Positions 56,815 through 64,000 of a stretch of DNA of 64,000 nt are shown here, piece by piece. The stretch comes from an uncultured Alistipes sp. GTDB taxonomy: Bacteria; Bacteroidota; Bacteroidia; Bacteroidales; Rikenellaceae. The stretch's first letter is position 1. Each line of letters begins with the position of its first letter. The DNA is taken from the NCBI GenBank assembly GCA_900541585.1, contig UQKD01000001.1, positions 164,388-228,387 on the forward strand, given 5' to 3'. Both the position numbers and the translations under genes were made by a program. The notes below the pieces were generated by a model. That model saw only the letters and a list, made by a program, of their open reading frames with translations. It was not told where the DNA came from and searched no databases.

Positions 56815-56819
56815 AGCGG

Positions 56820-58634
56820 TCAGAGTTTATAGACGGTCAGCGACGAGGCCCGGTCGCGCTGGTGGAAAAGCGTCACCCGGCAGGGCACGAAATCCGACGC
56901 CGCGCAGCTCCACAGGTCGATGAACTGCTGGGGGCTGCGCTCCGTAAGCGGGAACCACGAACTCTGCACCTGCACCATGATCCGGTGTCCGGCGCGGAAG
57001 GTATGCGCGATGTCGGTCGTGCGGAAAGGTACGGTCTCGGGCCTGCCCGGCACGAAGGCTTTCGGGCGCGTGAAGCCGTCGCGGTAGCGGCCGCGCACCG
57101 CGTCGCCGCGGACGAGCATCTGCATCCCCGCATGCTCGCCCCCATCGGGGAAGACGTCGATCAGCTTCACGACGAAATCGGCATCGGTGGTCGAGAGGGC
57201 CACCTCCAGCGCCGCTTCGACCGGCCCGGCGAGCGTCATATCCTCCTCCAGCGGTTCGGTCACGAACGTCAGCACGTCCTTGCGTCCTTCGAGAAACCGC
57301 TGGTCGGCGATCATGTACTCCTTGGGCCGCCGCGTGCCGGAGGTTGCGATATACGGCACGGGATCGGAGGGATCGGAAGTATAGCTCGTCGACGAGGATT
57401 TGGCCGTGGGTCTCTGCACGGCGAGACGGCCTCCTTCGGCGAGATAGAGGGTCAGTTTGCGGGCCTCGGAAGGCGTCCAGCGGTCGAACGTATGCCAGCG
57501 GTCGTCGCCCGAGGTGAAGGCCGCCACCGACGGCAGCCGGTCGACGGTGTCGCGCGCCCGGAGGTAGCAGTCGAAGAACGGGACTTCGAAATGCTCCATG
57601 TAGTACTCCCCGGAGGCTTCGGCGCCGAAATCGAAATCGCCGAGCCGGCGGCCGTCGCCGCGCCACGCCCCGTGGGCCCACGGGCCGACGACCAGGTGGA
57701 GCGGAGTCCGGGCACTCTGCCGCAGGACGGCTTTGTAGAGGTTCCAGGCCCCGTAGCAATCCTCGGCGTCGAACGTGCCGCCCACGACCAGCATCGCGGG
57801 ACGGATGTTGTAGCAGGCCAGGCGCGTGTCGCGCGCACGCCACCACTCGTCGTAGTCGGGATGCCCGGCGACCTCCTCCCAAAAGGCATTGGGCGCCAGC
57901 AGTTTCGTCAGGTCGGCCCGCGTGGGGTGCTCCGTGAGGAAGAACGTGCGTTCGTCGGGCGTCACCGTCAGCGGACGCCGCGGCATCTTCTCCGTCGGGG
58001 TGTGCCCCGCAGGGGCGTTCATCGAATTGAGGAACCGCACGGCATCGCTCAGCATCAGCACGCCGTTGTGATGGACGTCGTCGCCCATGTACCAGTCCGT
58101 AACGGGGGCCTGCGGCGAGACGGCCTTCACGGCCGGATGCCCGCTCAACCCGCCCATCAGGGCGTAGAATCCCGGGTAGGAGCATCCCGCGAAACCCACA
58201 CGGCCGTTGTTGCCGGGAATGTTCTTCACCAGCCAGTCCACCGTATCGTAGCTGTCCGTCGTCTCGTCCACGCTGCCGAAGCCCGCGGGACGTACGTGCA
58301 TGAACTCGCCCTCGCTCATGTAGCGGCCCCGGACGTCCTGCTGGACGATGATGTAGCCGCGGTCGACGTAGCTGCGCATGTAACCCCTTTCGAAGCTGCC
58401 GGGAAACTGCCCCTCGCCGTAAGGTCCCGTGCCGTAAGGCGTCCGGAAAATGATTATCGGGGCCTTGCCGGGGGCCTTGGGCGTGAAGACCGAGGTGTGC
58501 AGGCGCACGCTGTCGCGCATGGCGATACGGTATTCGGCCTTGTCGTAGAGCGTGCTGACCGGCTGGGCGCACGCGGCGGCCGCAGCCAGCAATCCCGCCC
58601 AGAGCAGGAACAGAAGTCGGCGTAGGTTCATCAT
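56820..58634 (-). CDS. CocE/NonD family hydrolase (S15 peptidase-like), exported
   Basis: 604 residues with a signal peptide (about 1-22). The alpha/beta-hydrolase core has the nucleophile elbow [10 protein letters not shown] (Ser152), an acid in [11 protein letters not shown] and His in [10 protein letters not shown]. The C-terminal jelly-roll ([37 protein letters not shown]) is the PepX_C domain. It is likely a periplasmic esterase/acylase or X-Pro dipeptidyl-peptidase-like enzyme; the substrate is unknown. It is followed by the nitrilase gene with a 5-base gap. Confidence 0.92.
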   Translation of the reverse strand: MMNLRRLLFLLWAGLLAAAAACAQPVSTLYDKAEYRIAMRDSVRLHTSVFTPKAPGKAPIIIFRTPYGTGPYGEGQFPGSFERGYMRSYVDRGYIIVQQDVRGRYMSEGEFMHVRPAGFGSVDETTDSYDTVDWLVKNIPGNNGRVGFAGCSYPGFYALMGGLSGHPAVKAVSPQAPVTDWYMGDDVHHNGVLMLSDAVRFLNSMNAPAGHTPTEKMPRRPLTVTPDERTFFLTEHPTRADLTKLLAPNAFWEEVAGHPDYDEWWRARDTRLACYNIRPAMLVVGGTFDAEDCYGAWNLYKAVLRQSARTPLHLVVGPWAHGAWRGDGRRLGDFDFGAEASGEYYMEHFEVPFFDCYLRARDTVDRLPSVAAFTSGDDRWHTFDRWTPSEARKLTLYLAEGGRLAVQRPTAKSSSTSYTSDPSDPVPYIATSGTRRPKEYMIADQRFLEGRKDVLTFVTEPLEEDMTLAGPVEAALEVALSTTDADFVVKLIDVFPDGGEHAGMQMLVRGDAVRGRYRDGFTRPKAFVPGRPETVPFRTTDIAHTFRAGHRIMVQVQSSWFPLTERSPQQFIDLWSCAASDFVPCRVTLFHQRDRASSLTVYKL

Positions 58635-58656
58635 TTCGGGAGATTTTTACGTTTCG

Positions 58657-58687
58657 TAAAGATACGATTTTTCGGCCAATCCGCAAA
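58657..58687 (-). promoter_or_regulatory. Promoter of the CocE/NonD hydrolase gene
   Basis: The minus strand reads TTTG (58687-58684), 19 bases, then TATCTTTA (58664-58657), one mismatch in the last base of the -7 box. The start is 22 bases further. Confidence 0.65.
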
Positions 58688-58745
58688 ACTTTCGTTCCGC
58701 AAGCCGGCAAATCCGCCGCATCTTCCGCCCGGAGGGCCTGCGAAG

Positions 58746-58777
58746 TTTGGATTCGGACGAAAATAAACGTACTTTTG
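58746..58777 (+). promoter_or_regulatory. Promoter of cvfB
   Basis: TTTG (58746-58749), 20 bases, then TACTTTTG (58770-58777): a full consensus match, 22 bases before the start codon. Confidence 0.85.
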
Positions 58778-58799
58778 CAGCGTATATATCAGAAAAACC

Positions 58800-59648
58800 A
58801 TGTTGAGAGCAGGACGCATACAAACCCTCACCGTAAGCCGCGTATCGGAATACGGCCTATACCTCGCCGACGAAGAGCAGAACGAAGTGCTGCTTCCCAA
58901 CCGCTACACCTCGCTGACGGACAAGGTCGGCGACCAAAAGGAGGTCTTCCTCTACCACGACTCGGAGGACCGCCTCGTGGCGACGACCGAAACGCCGCTG
59001 CTGCGCGAAGGCGAAGCGGGCTACCTGCGCGTGGTGGACAAGACGGCCCACGGGGCTTTCCTCGACTGGGGACTGCACGGCAAGGACCTGTTCCTCCCCA
59101 ACCGCAACCAGCAGGGCGGCATCCTGGCCGGACACAGCTACATCGTCTACCTCTACGAAGACAACATCACGGGCCGTTGCGTGGCCACGACCAAACTCAA
59201 GAGTTTCATCAACAACGACCTGATCTCGGTAAAACCCCGGCAGGAGGTGGCGCTGCTGGTGGCCTCGGAGAGCGAAATCGGCTTCCGCGTGATCGTCGAG
59301 AACCGCCACTGGGGCATGATCTACCGCAACCAGATCTTCCGCCCCGTGGCCGTCGGCGACCGGATGAAAGGCTACGTCAGGCGCATCACCGAGGACAACC
59401 GCATCGACGTGAGCCTCCAGCAGACGGGATTCGCACAGGTGAAGGACTCGGCGGAGGTGCTGCTCCAGCTTGTCCGCGACAACGGCGGGTTCCTGCCCCT
59501 GAACGACGACAGCTCCCCCGAGGAGGTGACGCGCCTCACGGGAACGAGCAAGAAGGTTTTCAAACGCTCGCTGGGCATGCTCCTCAAGCGCGGCGCGGTC
59601 GAAGCCGGCGAAAAAGGCATCAAAATCCGGAAACATGGCAAAGATTAA
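58800..59648 (+). CDS. cvfB: S1-like RNA-binding protein, CvfB family
   Basis: 282 residues, the normal length of CvfB/YitL. Tandem S1-type beta-barrels are visible (TVSRVSEYGLYLADEEQNEVLLPN, VVDKTAHGAFLDWGLHGKDLFLP, RITEDNRIDVSLQ), and a winged-helix end (RLTGTSKKVFKRSLGMLLKRG). These bind RNA and act in post-transcriptional control in other bacteria. It overlaps the methyltransferase start by 14 bases. Confidence 0.93.
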   Translation: MLRAGRIQTLTVSRVSEYGLYLADEEQNEVLLPNRYTSLTDKVGDQKEVFLYHDSEDRLVATTETPLLREGEAGYLRVVDKTAHGAFLDWGLHGKDLFLPNRNQQGGILAGHSYIVYLYEDNITGRCVATTKLKSFINNDLISVKPRQEVALLVASESEIGFRVIVENRHWGMIYRNQIFRPVAVGDRMKGYVRRITEDNRIDVSLQQTGFAQVKDSAEVLLQLVRDNGGFLPLNDDSSPEEVTRLTGTSKKVFKRSLGMLLKRGAVEAGEKGIKIRKHGKD

Positions 59649-60399
59649 CACCGCGGAGCGCGTTTCGGCGGAAGCCTCGGACAACTTCGTTTTCCAGCGC
59701 TCGCTGCTGGCCTACCACGCCGCCGCGGCACGCATCGCGGGCGACGTGCTCGAAATCGGAACCGGGGCCGGCTACGGCATCGAGGTAGTGGCGCCCCGGG
59801 CGCGGCGGTTCGTCACCGTCGACAAGCACGCCCCGGCGCCGGAACTGCTCGACCGCCCCAATGTCGAGTTCCGGCAGGCGGTGGTCCCGCCGCTGGACTT
59901 CCCCGACCGAAGCTTCGACTGCGTGATCTCGTTCCAGGTGATCGAGCATATCAAACGAGACGCGGAGTTCGTGCGCGAAATATACCGCATACTGCGCCCG
60001 GAGGGACGGTTCATCGTAACGACCCCCAACGCCCCGATGTCGCTCACCCGCAACCCGTGGCACGTGCGGGAATATACGCCCGAACAGTTGCACAGGCTGC
60101 TCGCCACACGTTTCTCGGAGATCGAGGCCCTCGGGGTCTTCGGCGACGAAAAGGTGATGGACTACTATGCGGAAAACCGCCGCGGCGTCGAGCGCTTCAC
60201 GCGCTTCGACATCCTCGACCTCCAGCACCGCCTGCCGCGCTGGATGCTGCAAATCCCCTACGACATACTCAACCGCATGAACCGCCGCAAGCTCCTCCGG
60301 GAGAACACCGGGCTGACGACTTCGATCCGCATGGACGACTACCGCATCGAACCGGTGGGCGACGGTTGTTTCGATCTGTTCTACATCGCGGTGAAATAA
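59635..60399 (+). CDS. Class I SAM-dependent methyltransferase
   Basis: 254 residues. The Rossmann methyltransferase has motif I VLEIGTGAGYG (about 38-48), acidic post-I FVTVDKHAP, motif II/IV DRSFDCVISFQVIEHI and motif III RILRPEGRFIVTTPN. The substrate is unknown; the type-11 domain is shared by quinone and sugar/lipid methyltransferases. It is coupled to cvfB by a 14-base overlap and ends at a terminator. Confidence 0.9.
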   Translation: MAKINTAERVSAEASDNFVFQRSLLAYHAAAARIAGDVLEIGTGAGYGIEVVAPRARRFVTVDKHAPAPELLDRPNVEFRQAVVPPLDFPDRSFDCVISFQVIEHIKRDAEFVREIYRILRPEGRFIVTTPNAPMSLTRNPWHVREYTPEQLHRLLATRFSEIEALGVFGDEKVMDYYAENRRGVERFTRFDILDLQHRLPRWMLQIPYDILNRMNRRKLLRENTGLTTSIRMDDYRIEPVGDGCFDLFYIAVK

Positions 60400-60405
60400 A
60401 AAGGA

Positions 60406-60434
60406 GGGAGGTTTTCGAAACCTCCCCCTTTTTT
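60406..60434 (+). terminator. Intrinsic terminator after the methyltransferase
   Basis: GGGAGGTTT (60406-60414) pairs with AAACCTCCC (60418-60426) across 3 bases, followed by a run of T to 60434. It also lies just past the convergent gene's stop at 60438. Confidence 0.9.
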
Positions 60435-60437
60435 CGT

Positions 60438-62444
60438 CTATTTCAGTTTTACCCCGAGGCTCTGCCCCGTGCGGAGCTGCTTGCGGACGACCTCCCGGCC
60501 GTCCTGCGTCACGGTGACTTCCATTCCCTTCGCCGCACGGCGCACCTCGATGTCGAACGCCAAGCCGAAAGCGCGCACGCGGCGCAGGCTCATGCGGCCC
60601 CACGCCGCAGGCAGGCGCGGCGTCAGGGTAAACGACCGGAAGCCCGTCGGGCGGATTCCGAACACCCCTTCGGTCAGGATGCGGCAGTAAAGCCCGCTCT
60701 CGGCCGAAAGATGGCGCTGGGAGCCTTCGGGCCACGCCTCGATGGCGTAAGGTACATGGTCGCCCAACAGGCGCACTCCGGAATAATAGGACAAATAACC
60801 GGTGGCCTTCTCCGTTTCGCCCGAGGCGTAGACCCCGCGCAGGGCGTAGAGCGTCGAACGGTCCCAGAAGGTCTGGTCGCCCGACTGGGTCAGCAGACCG
60901 TTTTCGGTCCACAGTTTGGGCGAAAAAAGCGCCCCGACGGTCGCCTCCCTGCGTTCGTCGATGCCGACGGTCAGCGGAATGCAGATCCACGCACGCAGGC
61001 GGTCGTTGCCCGTATAATAACGGTAGGTGTCGAAGCCCTCGACCATGCCTCCGAAATGGCGGTCGATGTCTTTCCGCAGCGCGGCGGCCTGACGTTCGTA
61101 CGCGGCCAGCTGCCGGGCGGGCTTATGCAGTTCGCGGCCCAGCATCGCGGCCGAGAGCAGCGCGTCGTAATAAAGCGACGAGGTGCACAGGTTGGCGTCC
61201 CCGGCCGGGAAGCGCCCTTCCAGTTCGTCCGAATCGGAAGCCACCACGCCGTCACCGGTCAGTTGGCGGCGGCAGTACTCCAGACACCACTCCACCAACG
61301 GCCACACCTCGGCCGCTTCGGCGGCATCGCCGCGCGCCAGCGCATAACGCGCCGCGCCGTAGGCGATCATGGCCGCATCGCCGCGGTCGCCCGCGCCGTT
61401 CCAGAAACTCTCCCCTTCGGCCACGATCGAACTGGGAATCGGGCGGTAATCGGGATTCATATAGCGGGCGAAATGGCGGAACGAGCAGAGTGCCGAACGG
61501 TTGCCCGTTTCGTAGCCCAGGAAGGGGAAAAACGGATTGATGTATTCGGCCTGGTCGTTGGCCCAGATCGCCGCATAGAAACGCTCGCCGCCGGGACCGT
61601 GCATCAGGCCGCCTTCGGTGTCGTAGATGCTCTCCGCAGCGCGGATTTTCGCAAAGGCGAACATGGCGTCGATCACCGGGTCGGGTGTCTCCAGCACCAG
61701 GCTGCGCTGCCATTCGGCCACCAGTGCACGGCGTTTGGCATATTCCGCGTCGGTGTTCAGCGCCAAGGCTTCGTCCCCGGACCGGCGACCGCTGAAAAAG
61801 GCCCCGAAGGCCACCTCGGCCTGCGGAGCGAGCATCAGCGCCGTATCGCCGCAGATCTCGGCCACCAGTTCGTAACTGCCCTCCACACCCTTCGCCGGAG
61901 CGGTCCGGATCACCGAACGCGCCCGGGGAATCTCGACGTAAAGCGGCTTCTCGCCCGTATTCTTCAGGATGTATTTTTCGCAGAAGGCAGCCTCGTCGAC
62001 CGACGGGAAAAGGATGCGCGTCAGCGAGAGCGTGCCTTTTGCCGCCGTCCAGTCGCTCTCGACGGTCATTGCGCCGTCGAGTACGATCCGGCGGACTTTC
62101 TCCTGCTGAAGGCAATTCTCATTGACCGAGAGCATCCGGGGAACGTCCCACGCGAAACGCCGCATCAGCGAGCCGTGCGTATTGTTCGGGATGGTGCGCA
62201 GCATCGGCCACACGACACTGCGTTCGAACCGGAAACCGCCGTCGGCGCCGACACCGTAGCGCAGGACGGCGGAAATCCGCAATCCGCTCATTTCGATATG
62301 GTCCCGGTGCGAATCGCCCTCGCGGACATTCCACACGATGGCCGTGCTGTCGGGAACCACCTCCCAGCGGGTTTGCGTCCCGCCAAGGGCGGGCGCCGTC
62401 AGACAACAGAGAAACGGCAGGAAAAAGCGGCTGATTCGGATCAT
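60438..62444 (-). CDS. Six-hairpin glycosidase-like exported protein
   Basis: 668 residues from ATG 62444, which opens a signal peptide (MIRISRFFLPFLCCLTAPALG). The N-terminal beta-sandwich (about 22-240) is followed by an (alpha/alpha)6 barrel-like region with acidic blocks such as WANDQAEYINPFFPFLGYETG, EGESFWNGAGDRGDAAMIAYG and DSDELEGRFPAGDANLCTSSLYYDALLS. A C-terminal beta domain holds the FTLTPRLPAAWGRMSLRRVRAFG pattern seen in many such enzymes. The architecture fits exo-acting glycosidases of the GH-G/GH-L clans, but no specific family could be assigned. It is monocistronic, convergent with the methyltransferase. Confidence 0.75.
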   Translation of the reverse strand: MIRISRFFLPFLCCLTAPALGGTQTRWEVVPDSTAIVWNVREGDSHRDHIEMSGLRISAVLRYGVGADGGFRFERSVVWPMLRTIPNNTHGSLMRRFAWDVPRMLSVNENCLQQEKVRRIVLDGAMTVESDWTAAKGTLSLTRILFPSVDEAAFCEKYILKNTGEKPLYVEIPRARSVIRTAPAKGVEGSYELVAEICGDTALMLAPQAEVAFGAFFSGRRSGDEALALNTDAEYAKRRALVAEWQRSLVLETPDPVIDAMFAFAKIRAAESIYDTEGGLMHGPGGERFYAAIWANDQAEYINPFFPFLGYETGNRSALCSFRHFARYMNPDYRPIPSSIVAEGESFWNGAGDRGDAAMIAYGAARYALARGDAAEAAEVWPLVEWCLEYCRRQLTGDGVVASDSDELEGRFPAGDANLCTSSLYYDALLSAAMLGRELHKPARQLAAYERQAAALRKDIDRHFGGMVEGFDTYRYYTGNDRLRAWICIPLTVGIDERREATVGALFSPKLWTENGLLTQSGDQTFWDRSTLYALRGVYASGETEKATGYLSYYSGVRLLGDHVPYAIEAWPEGSQRHLSAESGLYCRILTEGVFGIRPTGFRSFTLTPRLPAAWGRMSLRRVRAFGLAFDIEVRRAAKGMEVTVTQDGREVVRKQLRTGQSLGVKLK

Positions 62445-62501
62445 GGAATTCGGATTTTCGTTTATTTTATAAAAGATAAGTCGCAATATTTCGAATCGTA
62501 A

Positions 62502-62532
62502 CAAAAATACGATAAAAAACGAAATCCGCAAA
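62502..62532 (-). promoter_or_regulatory. Promoter of the six-hairpin protein gene
   Basis: The minus strand reads TTTG (62532-62529), 19 bases, then TATTTTTG (62509-62502), an exact match. The leader is about 50 nucleotides to ATG 62444, which rules out a longer N terminus. Confidence 0.8.
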
Positions 62533-62680
62533 AAAAAGAACGGCTGCATATTCCGCGGAACGCCGCCCGCCGGAAGAGGAAAAACCCTTTCGTTACAATT
62601 TACAGCCGAGTTTTTTCACCGCTCAACGCAATGATTGCCAACCATATAATAACACACATACGATGTTTTACCGATTTTTC

Positions 62681-62710
62681 TTTGTTTTTCTCGTTTTTTT
62701 TATACTTTTG
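62681..62710 (+). promoter_or_regulatory. Promoter of the DUF2795 gene
   Basis: TTTG (62681-62684), 18 bases, then TACTTTTG (62703-62710), an exact -7 match. The start codon lies 78 bases downstream. Confidence 0.75.
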
Positions 62711-62788
62711 CAAATCAGCCATAACGGGTTAATCACTCTTGACGACAACTAATCCGTTGATAATTGGGAACTTAAAAATATTGTGACT

Positions 62789-63010
62789 ATGTATTGGACG
62801 CTTGAACTGGCATCGAAGCTCGAGGATGCTCCCTGGCCTGCAACGAAAGATGAACTGATTGACTATGCGGTACGTTCGGGTGCGCCGCTCGAAGTGCTCG
62901 AAAACCTGCAGGAGATAGAAGACGAAGGTGAAATCTACGAATCTATCGAAGACATCTGGCCCGACTACCCCTCCAAGGACGATTTCTTCTTCAACGAAGA
63001 GGAGTACTGA
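62789..63010 (+). CDS. DUF2795 family small protein
   Basis: 73 residues from ATG 62789; an in-frame GTG two codons earlier is less likely. The sequence (YWTLELASKLEDAPWPATKD, ELIDYAVRSGAPLEVLENLQ) is a short helical DUF2795 domain followed by a very acidic end (EDIWPDYPSKDDFFFNEEEY). It is strongly conserved in Bacteroidales from general knowledge. It is cytoplasmic with unknown function; related actinobacterial proteins have no firm role. It has its own promoter and terminator. Confidence 0.9.
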   Translation: MYWTLELASKLEDAPWPATKDELIDYAVRSGAPLEVLENLQEIEDEGEIYESIEDIWPDYPSKDDFFFNEEEY

Positions 63011-63083
63011 TAGGTAATGATATAAATTAGGGGCTATGCCATTAAAGGCCTAAAAGCCAATGTTCTAATTGAAATTTGTCTTG

Positions 63084-63118
63084 AAAAAAGGTGACCCTTT
63101 CGGTCATCTTTTTTATTT
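63084..63118 (+). terminator. Intrinsic terminator after DUF2795
   Basis: AAGGTGACC pairs with GGTCATCTT (one G-T wobble) across 5 bases, followed by a T-run. It lies about 75 bases past the DUF2795 stop. Confidence 0.75.
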
Positions 63119-63179
63119 TTGCGCCGCAAAACGGTTTTATATCGATTTTTCATCCGAAGTTTTGACCCTTATGTTTCAG

Positions 63180-63863
63180 ATTAGGGGCTATAAATAAAAA
63201 TAGCGATGATTTGTAGATTTTGCGGACACGAATGTAAAAAAGACGGACATCAAGCGAATGGTGCTCAACGATATGAATGTAAACATTGTCATAAAAAACA
63301 ACAGGCAGAGTATGCATATAATGCCTATGCTGTCGATTTGAATGAGAACAAATTCGCTATACGAAAGAGGGGCTAGGAATCCGTAGTATATCGAGAGTAT
63401 TACATATTTCGGTATCAACTCTTTTGAAACGCATTCTTCTTATTGCAAAAAGAATTGCTCGGCCGACTATCCCTTTAGGCCATATATACGAAGTCGATGA
63501 AATACAGAGTTTTGTTCGACAGAAGAAAAATCCTATTTGGATTGCCTATGCTCTGGATCGAGAATCCAAACAGGTGGTTAGCTATAATATTGGTCCTCGG
63601 ACAAATACAACTTTGAGTGTTGTAACTGATACGTTGAGATATGCACAAGCAAAATATATCTATACGGATCGATTACGCAACTACCGGTCGCTTATCGACA
63701 AGTATGTCCATCGCACCACGTATTATGGAACCAATCATATCGAACGCCATAATTTAACAGTGCGAACACATTTGAAGCGACTATCTCGTAAAACAATATG
63801 TTTCAGTCGAAGTGTAGCCATGCTATCGGCAATCCTGAAAATCTATTTTTGGGGATAACCCTA
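63180..63863 (+). mobile_element. IS1-family insertion sequence (ends approximate)
   Basis: The element contains the split IS1 transposase and is far more AT-rich than the rest of the window. Its ends are tentative: ATTAGGGGCTAT at 63180-63191 and the reverse-oriented ATAACCCTAAT at 63853-63863 share ATTAGGG followed by TAT. No target duplication was found at these limits, so the true boundaries may differ by tens of bases or the copy may be damaged. Confidence 0.6.
63206..63858 (+). CDS. IS1-family transposase, two overlapping frames (InsA-InsB' type)
   Basis: The first frame (63206-63376, 56 residues) is an InsA-like zinc ribbon: CRFCGHEC near the start and ECKHCH, four spaced cysteines, ending at TAG 63374. 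The second frame, at -1, is open from 63343 to 63858 and continues the homology with EGLGIRSISRVLHIS. The DDE-like InsB part follows: YEVDEIQSFV, YTDRLRNYRSLI, and IERHNLTVRTHLKRLSRKTICFSRS. The overlap 63343-63376 holds CGAAAGAGGGG, where a -1 slip would fuse the frames. IS1 is known to use -1 frameshifting, so this may be functional rather than a mutation. Confidence 0.85.
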
Positions 63864-64000
63864 ATTTTACAAAAAAGTCGTTTAGGCCGATTTTAACTTA
63901 TTTTAATAGGATCGAATCAAAAACTAAAGCACTATGTTTTTGGGGCGTGACAGTTTGTGGCGTCGAGATGGCAACTTGTGGCATTTTCTCTCATATAATC
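63864..64000. other. AT-rich right end, no gene recognised
   Basis: Downstream of the insertion sequence the DNA stays AT-rich. It contains two similar 12-base segments, CAGTTTGTGGCG (63951-63962) and CAACTTGTGGCA (63972-63983), 21 bases apart. No ORF or promoter was identified before the window ends. Confidence 0.4.

Larger units (their letters stand above)
62445..62788. other. Divergent regulatory region, no gene seen
   Basis: These 344 bases hold the promoter of the six-hairpin gene (62502-62532) and that of DUF2795 (62681-62710). The AT-rich rest (for example 62690-62720) contains no ORF or structured RNA that I could recognise. Confidence 0.6.

Noticed and set aside
63864..64000. Target-site duplication flanking the IS1 element.
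   Set aside because: No matching 8-9 bp direct repeats were found at the tentative ends.

Overview
The window reads as a chromosomal segment of a GC-rich Bacteroidales bacterium, most likely Alistipes or another Rikenellaceae. The grounds are: two SusC/SusD pairs; a hybrid-two-component-type propeller sensor; promoters of the Bacteroidetes form TTTG-N18-20-TAnnTTTG upstream of many genes; near absence of Shine-Dalgarno sites; and protein families largely confined to Bacteroidetes (DUF5606, DUF5689, DUF4251, RagB/SusD). The genus is an inference from composition and gene content.

1-30.5 kb is a polysaccharide/glycoprotein utilization locus. At the left edge lies the sensor half of a propeller-type regulator (cut by the window). 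A long minus-strand operon (20795 to 1811) then encodes a four-FAS1 lipoprotein, SusC, SusD, two further FAS1 lipoproteins, a second SusC and SusD, an M60-like/CBM32-like lipoprotein whose metalloprotease motif appears lost, and a sulfatase. Upstream sits a minus-strand sulfatase (22448-20937). Divergent from it is a tightly coupled plus-strand operon (22641-30497): sulfatase, sulfatase, a GtaA/DUF4965-type protein, a GH76 alpha-mannanase-like enzyme, and sulfatase. All five sulfatases carry Ser, not Cys, at the formylglycine position. Together the genes suggest capture and desulfation of a sulfated glycan or glycoprotein, with exo/endo hydrolysis of a mannose-containing part; the substrate itself cannot be read from sequence.

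30.5-62.5 kb is mostly core chromosome. It holds an mscS-lipoprotein-DUF5606-mgsA operon; serB; two overlapping DUF5689 lipoproteins that run into the convergent obg gene; the leucine operon leuA-leuC-leuD-(citramalate/isopropylmalate synthase homologue)-leuB; alanine dehydrogenase; an outer-membrane TonB-receptor-like barrel; a GH127 lipoprotein; pepD and ispF sharing a nearly symmetric divergent promoter; two DUF4251 proteins; uvrA; an omega-amidase-like nitrilase; a CocE/NonD hydrolase; cvfB; a methyltransferase; and a six-hairpin glycosidase-like protein. DUF2795 follows at 62.8 kb.

The right end (from about 63.2 kb) drops sharply in GC and holds an IS1-family element whose transposase is split between two overlapping frames, as expected for -1 frameshifting. 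No rRNA, tRNA or CRISPR array was recognised. Apart from the stretches described as features, intergenic DNA longer than 300 bases occurs only at 43345-43720 (leuA leader, terminator hairpin, tandem repeat) and 62445-62788 (two divergent promoters, otherwise nothing recognised).
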